Assembly (NCBI RefSeq): GCF_013155545.1
Contig: NZ_JABJVV010000021.1
Location: forward strand, 35,769-99,768
From: Caenimonas soli
GTDB lineage: Bacteria > Pseudomonadota > Gammaproteobacteria > Burkholderiales > Burkholderiaceae_C
Direction of reading: 5' to 3'
DNA: 64,000 nt
Shown: positions 25,117 through 33,606 of the stretch, piece after piece
Numbering within the stretch: position 1 is the stretch's first letter
Layout of the letters: each line of letters starts with the position of its first letter
Notes under the pieces: model-generated
What the model was told of the DNA's origin: nothing
Databases searched by the model: none
Seen by the model: the letters and a program-made list of their open reading frames with translations, nothing else
Made by a program: the position numbers and the translations under genes

Positions 25117-26664
25117 ATGACTGAACTCCTCCTAAATCACCTCGGCGGCCGGGCTCAGGCCGGCAGCGGACAGGGAACCCTCCTTGTCGATCCGGTGCTC
25201 GGCACTGAACTCGTCCGCGTCGATTCGACCGGCCTGGACCTCGCCGCTGGCTTCGCATACGCACGCGACAACGCGGGGCCGGCATTGCGCGCAATGACCT
25301 ACGCACAGCGCGGCGAGATGCTGGCCGCCGCAGGCAAGGTGCTGCAGGCGCGGCGCGATGAGTACTACGCGATCTCTACGGCCAACAGCGGCACGGTGCG
25401 CAACGACACGGCAGTCGATGTCGACGGAGCCATTTACACGCTGGGTTCGTACGCGCGCATCGGTGCAACTCTCGGTGCAAGGACGCATCTTGTCGATGGC
25501 GACGCCGCGAGCCTGTCGAAGGATGGCGCCTTCCAGTCGCAACACGTGCAGGTGCCTACGCGCGGGGTTGCGCTCTTCATCAACGCGTTCAATTTTCCGG
25601 CGTGGGGGCTTTGGGAAAAGGCCGCACCTGCCCTGTTGTCGGGTGTGCCCGTGATCGTGAAGCCCGCTACCGCCACGGCCTGGCTGACCCAGCGCATGGT
25701 GCACGACGTGATCGAGGCGGGCGTCTTTCCCCCTGGCGCGCTGTCGGTCGTCTGCGGATCGTCCGCGGGGCTGATGGACCAGCTGAAGCCTTTCGACGTG
25801 GTCTCGTTCACAGGGTCCGCCGAGACGGCTGCGGTGATCCGCTCCCACCCCGCGATCACGCGCGGATCGGTGCGTGTGAACATCGAGGCTGACAGCATCA
25901 ACAGCGCGTTGCTGCTCCCCGGCGAAGCGCCGGACAGCGCCTCGTTCGATCTGTTCGCCAAGGAAGTCGCGCGCGAGATGACGGTCAAGTCGGGGCAGAA
26001 ATGCACGGCGATACGGCGCGTGTTTGTGCCGGAATCTCTCTTCGACGCCGCTGCCGAATCCATCGCCGCGCGACTGCGCAAGACCACGGTGGGCAATCCG
26101 CGCAACGACAGCGTGAGGATGGGGTCGCTCGTGAACCGTGCCCAGTTCGACACGGTGCAAAGCGGTCTTGCCGCGCTGAAGGCGCACGCGAGGACGCTGT
26201 ACGACGGCGACAGCCACGAGCTGATCGACGCCGACAAGGTCATCGCCTGCTGCATGGGCCCGACCTTGCTCGGCGCGAGTGACCCCGACAACAACGCATC
26301 GGTTCACGACACAGAAGTGTTCGGCCCGGTCGCCACCTTGATGCCGTATTGCAACATCAGCCACGCTTTGCAACTGGTACATCGGGGGCAGGGGTCGCTG
26401 GTCGTCTCGCTCTTCGGCAGTGACGATGCAGCGCTGGGCGCATCGGCGCTGGAACTCGCCGGCAGCCACGGCCGCGTGCATGTGGTCACGCCAGAGGTCG
26501 GTTCAACGCACAGCGGCCACGGCAATGTGATGCCGCAGTCGTTGCATGGAGGCCCAGGTCGCGCAGGCGGTGGCGAGGAACTCGGTGGCGCACGCGCATT
26601 GAATTTCTATCACCGCCGCGCGGCCATCCAGGCGGCCGTGCCAGTCATCTCCCGCATCCACTGA
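25117..26664 (+). CDS. boxD: 3,4-dehydroadipyl-CoA semialdehyde dehydrogenase BoxD
   Basis: 515-residue aldehyde dehydrogenase-superfamily protein. Catalytic Cys296 lies in SGQKCTAIRR; the NAD-binding stretch INAFNFPAWGLWEKAAPAL and the glycine motif FTGSAETA are visible. It oxidises the ring-opening semialdehyde to 3,4-dehydroadipyl-CoA. The sequence resembles the PaaZ aldehyde dehydrogenase half but lacks a hydratase domain, as expected for BoxD. Starts 13 bp after the DUF4863 gene. Confidence 0.93.
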   Translation: MTELLLNHLGGRAQAGSGQGTLLVDPVLGTELVRVDSTGLDLAAGFAYARDNAGPALRAMTYAQRGEMLAAAGKVLQARRDEYYAISTANSGTVRNDTAVDVDGAIYTLGSYARIGATLGARTHLVDGDAASLSKDGAFQSQHVQVPTRGVALFINAFNFPAWGLWEKAAPALLSGVPVIVKPATATAWLTQRMVHDVIEAGVFPPGALSVVCGSSAGLMDQLKPFDVVSFTGSAETAAVIRSHPAITRGSVRVNIEADSINSALLLPGEAPDSASFDLFAKEVAREMTVKSGQKCTAIRRVFVPESLFDAAAESIAARLRKTTVGNPRNDSVRMGSLVNRAQFDTVQSGLAALKAHARTLYDGDSHELIDADKVIACCMGPTLLGASDPDNNASVHDTEVFGPVATLMPYCNISHALQLVHRGQGSLVVSLFGSDDAALGASALELAGSHGRVHVVTPEVGSTHSGHGNVMPQSLHGGPGRAGGGEELGGARALNFYHRRAAIQAAVPVISRIH

Positions 26665-26673
26665 AGGAACGCA

Positions 26674-28263
26674 ATGGTCCTCCCTGTCCAGGCGCCCCCT
26701 GAGCGCTTCAATTTCGCGCATCACTTGTTGGCGGGGACGTCCGGCTCCGGTAACAAGCCTGCGTTCATCGACGATCAGTCCGTACTCAGCTACGACGACC
26801 TCCACGATAAGGTGCGCCGGCTCGCAAGCGGCCTGCGCGAGCTGGAAATCCACCGCGAAGAGCGCGTGCTGCTGCTGATGCAGGACTGCATCGACTGGCC
26901 CATCGCCTTCCTGGGCGCGATGTACGCGGGCGTTGTGCCAGTGGCGGTGAACACCTTGCTCACGGCGGACGACTATGCGTACATGCTCGCGAACTCGCGC
27001 GCGCAGGCCGTGCTGGTGTCGGGCGCATTGCTGCCTGTCCTCAACGCTGCCTTGCGCCAGGGACCGCACGAAGTGCAGCGTGTCATCGTGTCGCGGCCCG
27101 ATGCGCCTTTGACGACGGGAGAGATCGATCTCGAGACTTTCATCGCCAGCGTTGCTGCTATGGATGCACCCGCCGATACGAGTGCCGATGACCCCGCGTT
27201 CTGGCTCTATTCCTCGGGCTCAACCGGGCGCCCAAAGGGAACAGTGCATTCGCATGCCAATCCCTACTGGACTTGCGAGCTGTACGGCAAGGGCGTCCTC
27301 AACCTGCGCAGCGACGACGTATGCTTCTCTGCTGCGAAGTTGTTCTTCGCGTACGGGCTCGGCAATGCGCTGACCTTTCCGCTGTCAGTGGGGGCCACGT
27401 CCATCCTGATGGCGGAGCGACCGACGCCCGACGCAACTTTCTGCCGTTTGACCGGTGGTGTGGGGTCGCTCCGACCCACCGTGTTTTTTGGCGCACCGAC
27501 CGGTTTCGCGGGCATGCTGGCCTCGCCTTTACTGCCTGCACGCTATGCAGTGTCACTTCGCCTCGTATCGTCGGCCGGCGAAGCACTGCCCGCTGACATC
27601 GGCGAACGTTTCAAGTCCCACTTCGGCGTGGACATCGTCGACGGCATCGGCTCGACCGAGATGCTGCACATCTACCTGTCGAACCGCCCTGGCGAAGTGC
27701 GATATGGCACGACAGGCTGGCCGGTGCCCGGCTACCAGATCGAGTTGCGCAGCGAAGATGGCCAGCCGGTGCCCGATGGCGAGCCCGGCGATCTGTTCAT
27801 ACAAGGCCCCAGCGCCGCGATGATGTACTGGGGTAATCGCCAGAAGACGCGCGAGACCTTCCAGGGCGGCTGGACCAAGAGCGGCGACAAGTACATCCGC
27901 AATGCCGACGGCACCTGCACCTACGCGGGGCGCAGCGATGACATGCTGAAAGTCAGCGGCATCTACGTGAGCCCCTTCGAAGTTGAAGCCACGCTCGTGC
28001 AGCACCCCGCCGTACTTGAAGCCGCCGTCATCGCTAAGGAAGACGAAGAGGGCCTTACGAAGACCAAAGCCTTCGTCGTGCTCAAGCCCGGCGCGCAGGC
28101 CAGCGAGCAGGACCTGAAGACCTTTGTGAAAGCGAAGCTCGCGCCCTACAAGTACCCCCGCTTCATCGAATTCGTGGCGGAGCTGCCCAAGACCGCCACT
28201 GGAAAGATTCAGCGCTTTCGCCTGCGCGAGCGCGAGCGCGCCGCTACAACCACCACCGCATAA
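26674..28263 (+). CDS. bclA: Benzoate-CoA ligase
   Basis: 529-residue adenylate-forming ligase. P-loop-like A3 motif YSSGSTGRPKGTVHSH at about residues 179-194, A5-type segment DGIGSTEMLHIYLS, A8-type AGRSDDMLKVSGIYVSPFEVE, and C-terminal catalytic Lys motif PKTATGKIQR. It converts benzoate, ATP and CoA to benzoyl-CoA, the substrate of BoxAB and the likely inducer. AAGGAA precedes the start. Confidence 0.94.
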   Translation: MVLPVQAPPERFNFAHHLLAGTSGSGNKPAFIDDQSVLSYDDLHDKVRRLASGLRELEIHREERVLLLMQDCIDWPIAFLGAMYAGVVPVAVNTLLTADDYAYMLANSRAQAVLVSGALLPVLNAALRQGPHEVQRVIVSRPDAPLTTGEIDLETFIASVAAMDAPADTSADDPAFWLYSSGSTGRPKGTVHSHANPYWTCELYGKGVLNLRSDDVCFSAAKLFFAYGLGNALTFPLSVGATSILMAERPTPDATFCRLTGGVGSLRPTVFFGAPTGFAGMLASPLLPARYAVSLRLVSSAGEALPADIGERFKSHFGVDIVDGIGSTEMLHIYLSNRPGEVRYGTTGWPVPGYQIELRSEDGQPVPDGEPGDLFIQGPSAAMMYWGNRQKTRETFQGGWTKSGDKYIRNADGTCTYAGRSDDMLKVSGIYVSPFEVEATLVQHPAVLEAAVIAKEDEEGLTKTKAFVVLKPGAQASEQDLKTFVKAKLAPYKYPRFIEFVAELPKTATGKIQRFRLRERERAATTTTA

Positions 28264-28279
28264 CCCACAGGAGACATCC

Positions 28280-29440
28280 ATGAACTTCACTCGCACCACG
28301 CTCGCCTGCGCCCTGGCGCTCGGCACCACGTTCGCCGGCGCGCAGACGACGGCCAAGCTCAAGGTCGGCCTCATGCTGCCCGCCACCGGTACGTTCGCGT
28401 CGCTGGGCACCGCGATCGAAAACGGATTTCGCCTGCACATCGCCGAGCAGGGCGGCAAGCTCGCTGGCCGCGAGATCGAGTTTTTCAAGGTCGACGACGA
28501 GAGCGATCCGTCGAAGGCCGTGGACAACGCCACCAAGCTCGTGAGCCGCGACAAGGTCGATGTGCTGGTTGGCACCGTGCACAGCGGTGTGGCGATGGCG
28601 ATGGCCAAGGTCGCGAAGGACACCGGCACGATGCTGATCGTGCCCAACGCCGGCGCGGATGCAGTGACCGGTGCGATGTGCGCGCCGCACATCTTCCGCT
28701 CCAGCTTCAGCAACTGGCAACCCGGCTACGCGATGGGCGAGGTGATGGCCAAGCGCGGCCACAAGAACGTGGTCACCATCACCTGGAAGTACGCTGCGGG
28801 AGACGAGTCCGTGCGCGGCTTCAGGGAAGCTTTCGAGAAGGGTGGCGGCAAGGTGGTCAAGGAACTTGCGCTGCCATTTCCGAACGTCGAGTTTCAGGCA
28901 CTGTTGACTGAAATCGCGGCAGCGCGGCCGGATGCGGTCTATACCTTTTTCGCCGGCGGCGGTGCGGTGAAGTTCGTGAAGGACTACGCCGGGGCCGGCC
29001 TCAGGGGCAAGATTCCCCTGTATGGCGCAGGATTCCTCACGGATGGAACGCTCGAAGCCCAGGGGGCCGATGCCCAAGGCATGTTCACCACGCTGCACTA
29101 CGCCGACAGCCTGAACACCGCGCGCGACAACGCATTTCGATTGGCCTATGCCAAGGCCTACAAGCTGCAGCCCGACGTGTACGCGGTGCAAGGCTACGAC
29201 GCTGCGCAGATGCTCAGTGTCGGCCTGGCGGCAGTGAAGGGCGACATCGGCAAGAAGGCCGAGTTCGCGGCGGCCCTGCGCAAGGCGAAGATCGACAGTC
29301 CGCGCGGGCCCTTCACCATCTCGAACAGCCACAACCCGGTGCAGGACATCTATTTGCGCGAAGTGGGCGGTAAGGAGAACAAGTCGATCGGTATCGCGTC
29401 GAAGGCGCTGGCCGACCCGGGCCGCGGCTGCCGCATGTAA
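28280..29440 (+). CDS. ABC importer periplasmic binding protein (Liv/benzoate type)
   Basis: 386 residues with an N-terminal signal peptide (LACALALGTTFAGAQ, cleavage near residue 22). Peripla_BP_6 fold: LKVGLMLPATGTFASLGTAIENGF at the mature start (shown in part) and VLVGTVHSGVAMAM in the middle. First of five transporter genes after bclA, so its ligand is probably benzoate or a related aromatic acid rather than leucine; this is from context. Confidence 0.9.
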   Translation: MNFTRTTLACALALGTTFAGAQTTAKLKVGLMLPATGTFASLGTAIENGFRLHIAEQGGKLAGREIEFFKVDDESDPSKAVDNATKLVSRDKVDVLVGTVHSGVAMAMAKVAKDTGTMLIVPNAGADAVTGAMCAPHIFRSSFSNWQPGYAMGEVMAKRGHKNVVTITWKYAAGDESVRGFREAFEKGGGKVVKELALPFPNVEFQALLTEIAAARPDAVYTFFAGGGAVKFVKDYAGAGLRGKIPLYGAGFLTDGTLEAQGADAQGMFTTLHYADSLNTARDNAFRLAYAKAYKLQPDVYAVQGYDAAQMLSVGLAAVKGDIGKKAEFAAALRKAKIDSPRGPFTISNSHNPVQDIYLREVGGKENKSIGIASKALADPGRGCRM

Positions 29441-29453
29441 TCCGGAGCGCGCC

Positions 29454-30335
29454 TTGGACCTTCCCACCTTCCTCATCCAGTGCCTGAACTCCCTGCAGTA
29501 CGGGCTGTTGCTGTTCCTCGTCGCGAGCGGCCTCACGCTGATTTTCGGGATCATGGGCGTCATCAACCTGGCGCACGGCAGCTTCTACATGGTGGGCGCC
29601 TACATGGCTTTCGCGCTGGCGCCGATCGTGGGGTCCACCTTCGGGGGCAGCTTCTTCGCAACGCTGGTGGTGGGCGTGGTGCTCGCCACCTTGCTTGGCT
29701 ACGTGTTGGAGTGGGCTTTCTACAGCTACCTCTACGAACGCGAGCATCTGCAACAGGTGCTGATGACGTACGGGCTCATCCTGGTGTTTGAAGAACTCCG
29801 CAGCATGCTTGTGGGCGATGACGTGCACGGTGTGAGTCCGCCCGCAATGCTCGCAGGCTTGCTGCCGCTGGGCGATGTGATGTCGTACCCGGTGTACCGA
29901 CTGTTCATCTCGGGTGTTTGTATTGCGCTGGCGCTCGGCATGTACCTCGTGTTCACGCGCACGCGGCTGGGCATGATGATTCGCGCCGGCAGCACCAATC
30001 GCGAGATGGTGCAAAGCTTGGGTGTGGACATCCAGTTCCTGTATCGCATCGTCTTCGCCGCAGGCGTTGCCATCGCGGCGCTTGCTGGGATGGTGGCCGC
30101 TCCCGTCAGCAGCGTGTACCCGGGCATGGGCGGGCAAGTGCTGATCATCTGCTTCGTGATCGTCGTTATAGGTGGAATCGGCTCTATCCGCGGCGCGCTG
30201 TTCGCTGCGCTCCTGATCGGCACGGTCGATACGTTCGGCAAGGTGCTGCTTCCCGCGGCGGCGGGCGTGCTGGTCTACGTGCTGATGGCGTTGATCCTCA
30301 TCTGGAAGCCCCAGGGGCTCTTCAAAGCCGGCTAG
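29454..30335 (+). CDS. ABC importer permease, LivH type
   Basis: 293-residue polytopic membrane protein from a TTG start (MDLPTFLIQCLNSLQ) preceded by CCGGAG. LivH signature LIFGIMGVINLAHGSFYMVGA near residues 29-49 and coupling segment TRTRLGMMIRAGSTNREM. Pairs with the LivM-type permease next to it. Confidence 0.92.
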   Translation: MDLPTFLIQCLNSLQYGLLLFLVASGLTLIFGIMGVINLAHGSFYMVGAYMAFALAPIVGSTFGGSFFATLVVGVVLATLLGYVLEWAFYSYLYEREHLQQVLMTYGLILVFEELRSMLVGDDVHGVSPPAMLAGLLPLGDVMSYPVYRLFISGVCIALALGMYLVFTRTRLGMMIRAGSTNREMVQSLGVDIQFLYRIVFAAGVAIAALAGMVAAPVSSVYPGMGGQVLIICFVIVVIGGIGSIRGALFAALLIGTVDTFGKVLLPAAAGVLVYVLMALILIWKPQGLFKAG

Positions 30336-30343
30336 GTTTCACC

Positions 30344-31357
30344 ATGAATTTCCAAATCAACTCACGGCTCGTGTTCGTGCTGGTGGCCTTCGCGGCGCTG
30401 GCGGCGTATCCGCTTCTGGCCGGTGCTTTCGGCATGGGCCTGATCACCAAGATCATGACCTACGCGATGTTCGCCTTCAGCCTGGAGCTACTGGTCGGCG
30501 GCGTGGGGCTTGTGTGCTTCGGGCATGCCGCGTTCTTCGGCATTGGCGCGTATGCGGCGGTGTTGCTGTCGCCAGCCGATGGGCCGGGCAACATGCTCTG
30601 GCTGATGTTCGCTGCCGCCGCTGCCGCCAGCGTTTACGCACTGGTCGTGGGCGCGCTCAGCCTGCGCACGCAGGGCGTGTACTTCATCATGGTCACGCTG
30701 GCCTTCGCGCAGATGGCCTATTACGTGGTGCATGACACGCCCCTGGGTGGCGGCACCGACGGTATCTACCTGAACGTGAAGCCGATGTTCGGACCGCTCG
30801 ATCTCGACAAGCCCATCGTGCTGTACTTCGTCACGCTCGCGGCGCTCATCGTCGTGTTCGCGTTTCTTGCGATGCTGTCGCGCTCACGCTTCGGGCGTGC
30901 GCTGGCAGGCATTCGCGTCAACGAACAACGCATGCGGGCGACGGGCTTTTCGACGTATCCGTACAAGCTTGCTGCCTTCACGCTCTCCGGCGCCATCGCG
31001 GGTATCGCGGGATCGTTGTTCGCGGTGAAGGATGGACTGGTCAACCCCGAGCTCATGAGCTGGCACATGTCGGGCGCAGTGCTGGTGATGATCATCCTGG
31101 GCGGCATTGGCCACCTGCGTGGTGCGCTGCTCGGCGCGTTCGGCTACGCGCTGCTGCAGGAGTTGTTCCGCAGCGAGGCGATCTTCGGCGCCTTCGCCAA
31201 GCACTGGTTGCTGGGGCTGGGGGTAGCCATCATCCTGAGCGTGGCTTTGCTGCCGCGCGGGTTGGTGGGCGTGCCTGCGCTCGCACGCTTGCGCCTCTCG
31301 AATCGCGCGGAGCGTGTGAATGACAAGGCCGCCGTGGCCAGGGAGGCCAACGCATGA
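30344..31357 (+). CDS. ABC importer permease, LivM type
   Basis: 337 residues from ATG 30344 (MNFQINSRLVF). Multi-spanning; LivM landmarks GVGLVCFGHAAFFGIGAYAA and SRFGRALAGIRVNEQRM. A longer in-frame reading starts inside livH and is rejected. Its stop overlaps the next gene as ATGA. Confidence 0.92.
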   Translation: MNFQINSRLVFVLVAFAALAAYPLLAGAFGMGLITKIMTYAMFAFSLELLVGGVGLVCFGHAAFFGIGAYAAVLLSPADGPGNMLWLMFAAAAAASVYALVVGALSLRTQGVYFIMVTLAFAQMAYYVVHDTPLGGGTDGIYLNVKPMFGPLDLDKPIVLYFVTLAALIVVFAFLAMLSRSRFGRALAGIRVNEQRMRATGFSTYPYKLAAFTLSGAIAGIAGSLFAVKDGLVNPELMSWHMSGAVLVMIILGGIGHLRGALLGAFGYALLQELFRSEAIFGAFAKHWLLGLGVAIILSVALLPRGLVGVPALARLRLSNRAERVNDKAAVAREANA

Positions 31358-32103
31358 ACCCCGACATTCTTCTGCGTGGGCGGGGCATCACCCGCCGCTG
31401 GGGCGGATTGGTCGCTGTGAACCAGGTCTCGATCGAACTCGAGCGCGGCAAGGTGCATGCGGTGATCGGCACCAATGGCGCGGGCAAGTCCACGCTGATC
31501 AACATCCTGTCGGGAGAGATCCCGCCGTCGGAAGGTGAGGTGGAATTGCTCGGTCAGGACATCTCGCGCTGGACGCAACCGAGGCGTGCGCGCGCGGGGC
31601 TTGGACGCAGCTATCAGCGCAACACCATCTACCCAAGCTTCACGGTGATGGAGAACTGCCGGCTCGCGGCGCAGGCGCGCGCGCCGCGTCCGTGGCGATT
31701 ATGGGAGCCGGCCGTCAAATGCGACGTGAGTGTGCCGGCGGCCCGAGATGCGGCCCTGCGTGCGGGTCTGGAGGACTTGCTGGAGCGACCCGCCGGCCTG
31801 CTCAGTCACGGCCAAAAGCGCCAGCTGGAAATCGCGATGTGCCTGGCTACGTCGCCTCAGGTGCTGCTGCTGGATGAACCGCTGGCAGGCATGGGCCCTG
31901 AAGAAACCGAGCGCATGCTGAGATTGCTGGCTACGCTCAAGCGTGACCACGCCATCCTGCTTGTCGAACACGACATGGACGCGGTGTTCCGAATCGCCGA
32001 CACGATCACCGTGATGGTCAACGGATCCGTGATCGCATCTGACACGCCCGATGCGGTGCGTGCCAACGCGCACGTGCAGGCTGCGTACCTGGGAGGTCAT
32101 TGA
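31354..32103 (+). CDS. ABC importer ATPase, LivG type
   Basis: 249 residues. Walker A GTNGAGKST, signature LLSHGQKRQLEIA, Walker B VLLLDEPLAGM, and switch His in VEHDMDAV. The signature departs from LSGGQ (LSHGQ), as often seen in LivG homologues. Confidence 0.93.
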   Translation: MNPDILLRGRGITRRWGGLVAVNQVSIELERGKVHAVIGTNGAGKSTLINILSGEIPPSEGEVELLGQDISRWTQPRRARAGLGRSYQRNTIYPSFTVMENCRLAAQARAPRPWRLWEPAVKCDVSVPAARDAALRAGLEDLLERPAGLLSHGQKRQLEIAMCLATSPQVLLLDEPLAGMGPEETERMLRLLATLKRDHAILLVEHDMDAVFRIADTITVMVNGSVIASDTPDAVRANAHVQAAYLGGH

Positions 32104-32105
32104 GC

Positions 32106-32819
32106 ATGCAGCAAGAGTTCATCCTTGAAGCGCGCGACATCCACGCCTGGTACGGCAGCAGCCATGTGCTGCAAGGCGTGAACCTGCAGATCGCGCGCGG
32201 CGGCACCGTGGGCCTGCTGGGTCGCAACGGTATGGGCAAGAGCACGTTGATCCGCACTTTGCTTGGGCATGTGAAGGAGCGCGAGGGTCAGATCCGCCTG
32301 GCGGGGCACGATGCCAGCAAGGCGCGGCCGCATGAAGTCGCGCGACTGGGCATTGCCTATGTTCCGGAGGGGCGCGGCGTGTTCCCCAATCTGAGCGTGA
32401 AGGAGAACCTCGTCATGGCCGCACGCTCTGGGTCGACCACGGAGCGGACCTGGAGCTTCGGCCGCGTCATGGAGACGTTTCCGCGATTGAGCGAGCGATT
32501 GGGCAACCTAGGCAACCAACTCTCCGGCGGTGAACAGCAGATGCTGTCCATCGGCCGCGCGTTGATGACCCAGCCTGATCTCATCATCCTGGACGAAGCG
32601 ACCGAAGGCCTCGCGCCCTTGATCGTCGCGGAAATCTGGCGGGTGATCGAGGAGATCCGGCGCGACGGCATCGCCACGCTGATCGTCGACCGCGACTACC
32701 GCAAAGTTCTCGCCAATTGCGATCGCGCAATCGTCTTGCAAAAGGGGCAGGTTGTGCTCGAAGGCGATGCCGGAACCTTGGCGGCACATCCCGACCTCCC
32801 GGGCTTTCTGGGGCTTTGA
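32106..32819 (+). CDS. ABC importer ATPase, LivF type
   Basis: 237 residues from ATG 32106, placed 9 nt after GGAGG (32092-32096); a TTG at 32100 is too close. Walker A GRNGMGKST, signature LSGGEQQ, Walker B LIILDEATEG. The switch-histidine position reads IVDRDYRKV, so the usual His/Gln pair after Walker B is replaced; this occurs in some aromatic-acid LivF proteins. Last gene of the rightward operon. Confidence 0.92.
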   Translation: MQQEFILEARDIHAWYGSSHVLQGVNLQIARGGTVGLLGRNGMGKSTLIRTLLGHVKEREGQIRLAGHDASKARPHEVARLGIAYVPEGRGVFPNLSVKENLVMAARSGSTTERTWSFGRVMETFPRLSERLGNLGNQLSGGEQQMLSIGRALMTQPDLIILDEATEGLAPLIVAEIWRVIEEIRRDGIATLIVDRDYRKVLANCDRAIVLQKGQVVLEGDAGTLAAHPDLPGFLGL

Positions 32820-33394
32820 ACGTGTTGCGCGGCGACGAGGGATGGATTGAACATCCGCAAGGAGACCGCACCAGCGGACAGGACTGCACGTGCGTCTGAT
32901 TTCAAACTCCTTGAGTGAGCCCTTCGCGCAGGACGTTTTGCGCGCTTACGGTGATCTCGTGCAGGCGGTGGGCAACCCACGCATGCACGAGCAACTCGAC
33001 AAGGTTATTCAGCGAATCGCGCCAATGCGTCGCTGGTATTTTTATCGGCACGAGAGCGGCCATGCCGCCGTCCAGCCAGGGGCGCTGGCCTTTCGGGCCG
33101 CGGGAAGGAGGGGTTGACGAGAGTTGCGGAGACAACGCACCCAAGTGCTCCCGGGACTAAAGCGGTAGGGCCTGCTGCCCAAAGCCGCTGTCGGGTTCTT
33201 AGTGGGTATGGTTAAGCAGCCGTGAATTGGCGCCCACCACCTTCTCATTTACTAAGAAGTTGCCTTCGCGTGGTCTATCGCTGACCTAAGCCCAGGAGTG
33301 TGCAATTGATCTGCGTTGACCGCAGAGGCTTACACCGGCGCCTACATTGGGGGCTGCTTGGTCGCAGCAAATATGAGAAAGGGGACTGTTTTCA
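32820..33394. other. Gene-poor right end of the island
   Basis: 575 bp without an assignable gene. An orphan ribosome-binding-like AAGGAGA at 32860-32866 is followed by no start codon, which suggests that the beginning of a sixth operon gene was deleted. A 75-codon GTG frame at 32890-33117 (motif SEPFAQDVLRAYGDLV) looks protein-like but matches nothing I know and is probably a fragment. No integrase was recognised on either strand. Confidence 0.5.
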
Positions 33395-33409
33395 TTGGTG
33401 CGGCTGGCG
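33395..33409. repeat. Right attachment-like repeat within tRNA-Arg
   Basis: TTGGTGCGGCTGGCG; on the minus strand this is the last 14 bases of tRNA-Arg(CCG), including CCA, plus one further base. Partner of 16149-16163. Confidence 0.75.
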
Positions 33410-33471
33410 GGGATCGAACCCACGACCCTTGGCTTCGGAGGCCAATACTCTATCCACTGAGCTACAGCCGC
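33396..33471 (-). tRNA. tRNA-Arg (CCG)
   Basis: 76 nt with encoded CCA. The acceptor stem GCGGCTG/CAGCCGC is perfect, the T-loop GTTCGATCC is visible, and anticodon CCG reads from 33438 to 33436. Its 3' end faces the box island, and the gene remains intact, as is usual after tRNA-targeted integration. Confidence 0.97.
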
Positions 33472-33559
33472 ATCAAAAGAGGCGAGTGCGCATTATCCCC
33501 GATGACGGGGGCAGGGGTGACGCACCCTGCAAACTAAGGGTTTGACCGGGGCCTCCCGC

Positions 33560-33565
33560 TATAAT
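33560..33565 (+). promoter_or_regulatory. -10 element of the cytochrome c gene
   Basis: Perfect TATAAT 41 bp before the ATG; the nearest -35-like TTGACC (33542-33547) is only 12 bp away, so the -35 is uncertain. Confidence 0.45.
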
Positions 33566-33606
33566 TGAAGGTTGATTTTCAAAGCCCTGACACACCCGAG
33601 GACGCC

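Larger units (their letters stand above)
16149..33409. mobile_element. Candidate tRNA-Arg-anchored benzoate (box) island
   Basis: 17.2 kb between two identical 15-bp copies of the tRNA-Arg 3' end, the standard footprint of site-specific integration next to a tRNA. The interval holds one self-contained function: benzoate import, CoA activation, epoxidation, ring cleavage and its regulator. Genes inside run divergently from boxR, whereas the flanks are housekeeping genes. No integrase, transposase or excisionase is visible, so it is probably immobilised or was moved by an element since lost. The repeat is direct evidence; calling it an island is inference. Confidence 0.65.

Noticed and set aside
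32890..33117. 75-codon gene after livF
   Set aside because: It has no clear ribosome binding site, no family resemblance and lies in the decayed end of the island; described within the gap instead.
33542..33565. Complete sigma70 promoter before the cytochrome c gene
   Set aside because: TTGACC and TATAAT are only 12 bp apart, too close for a normal spacer; only the -10 was kept.
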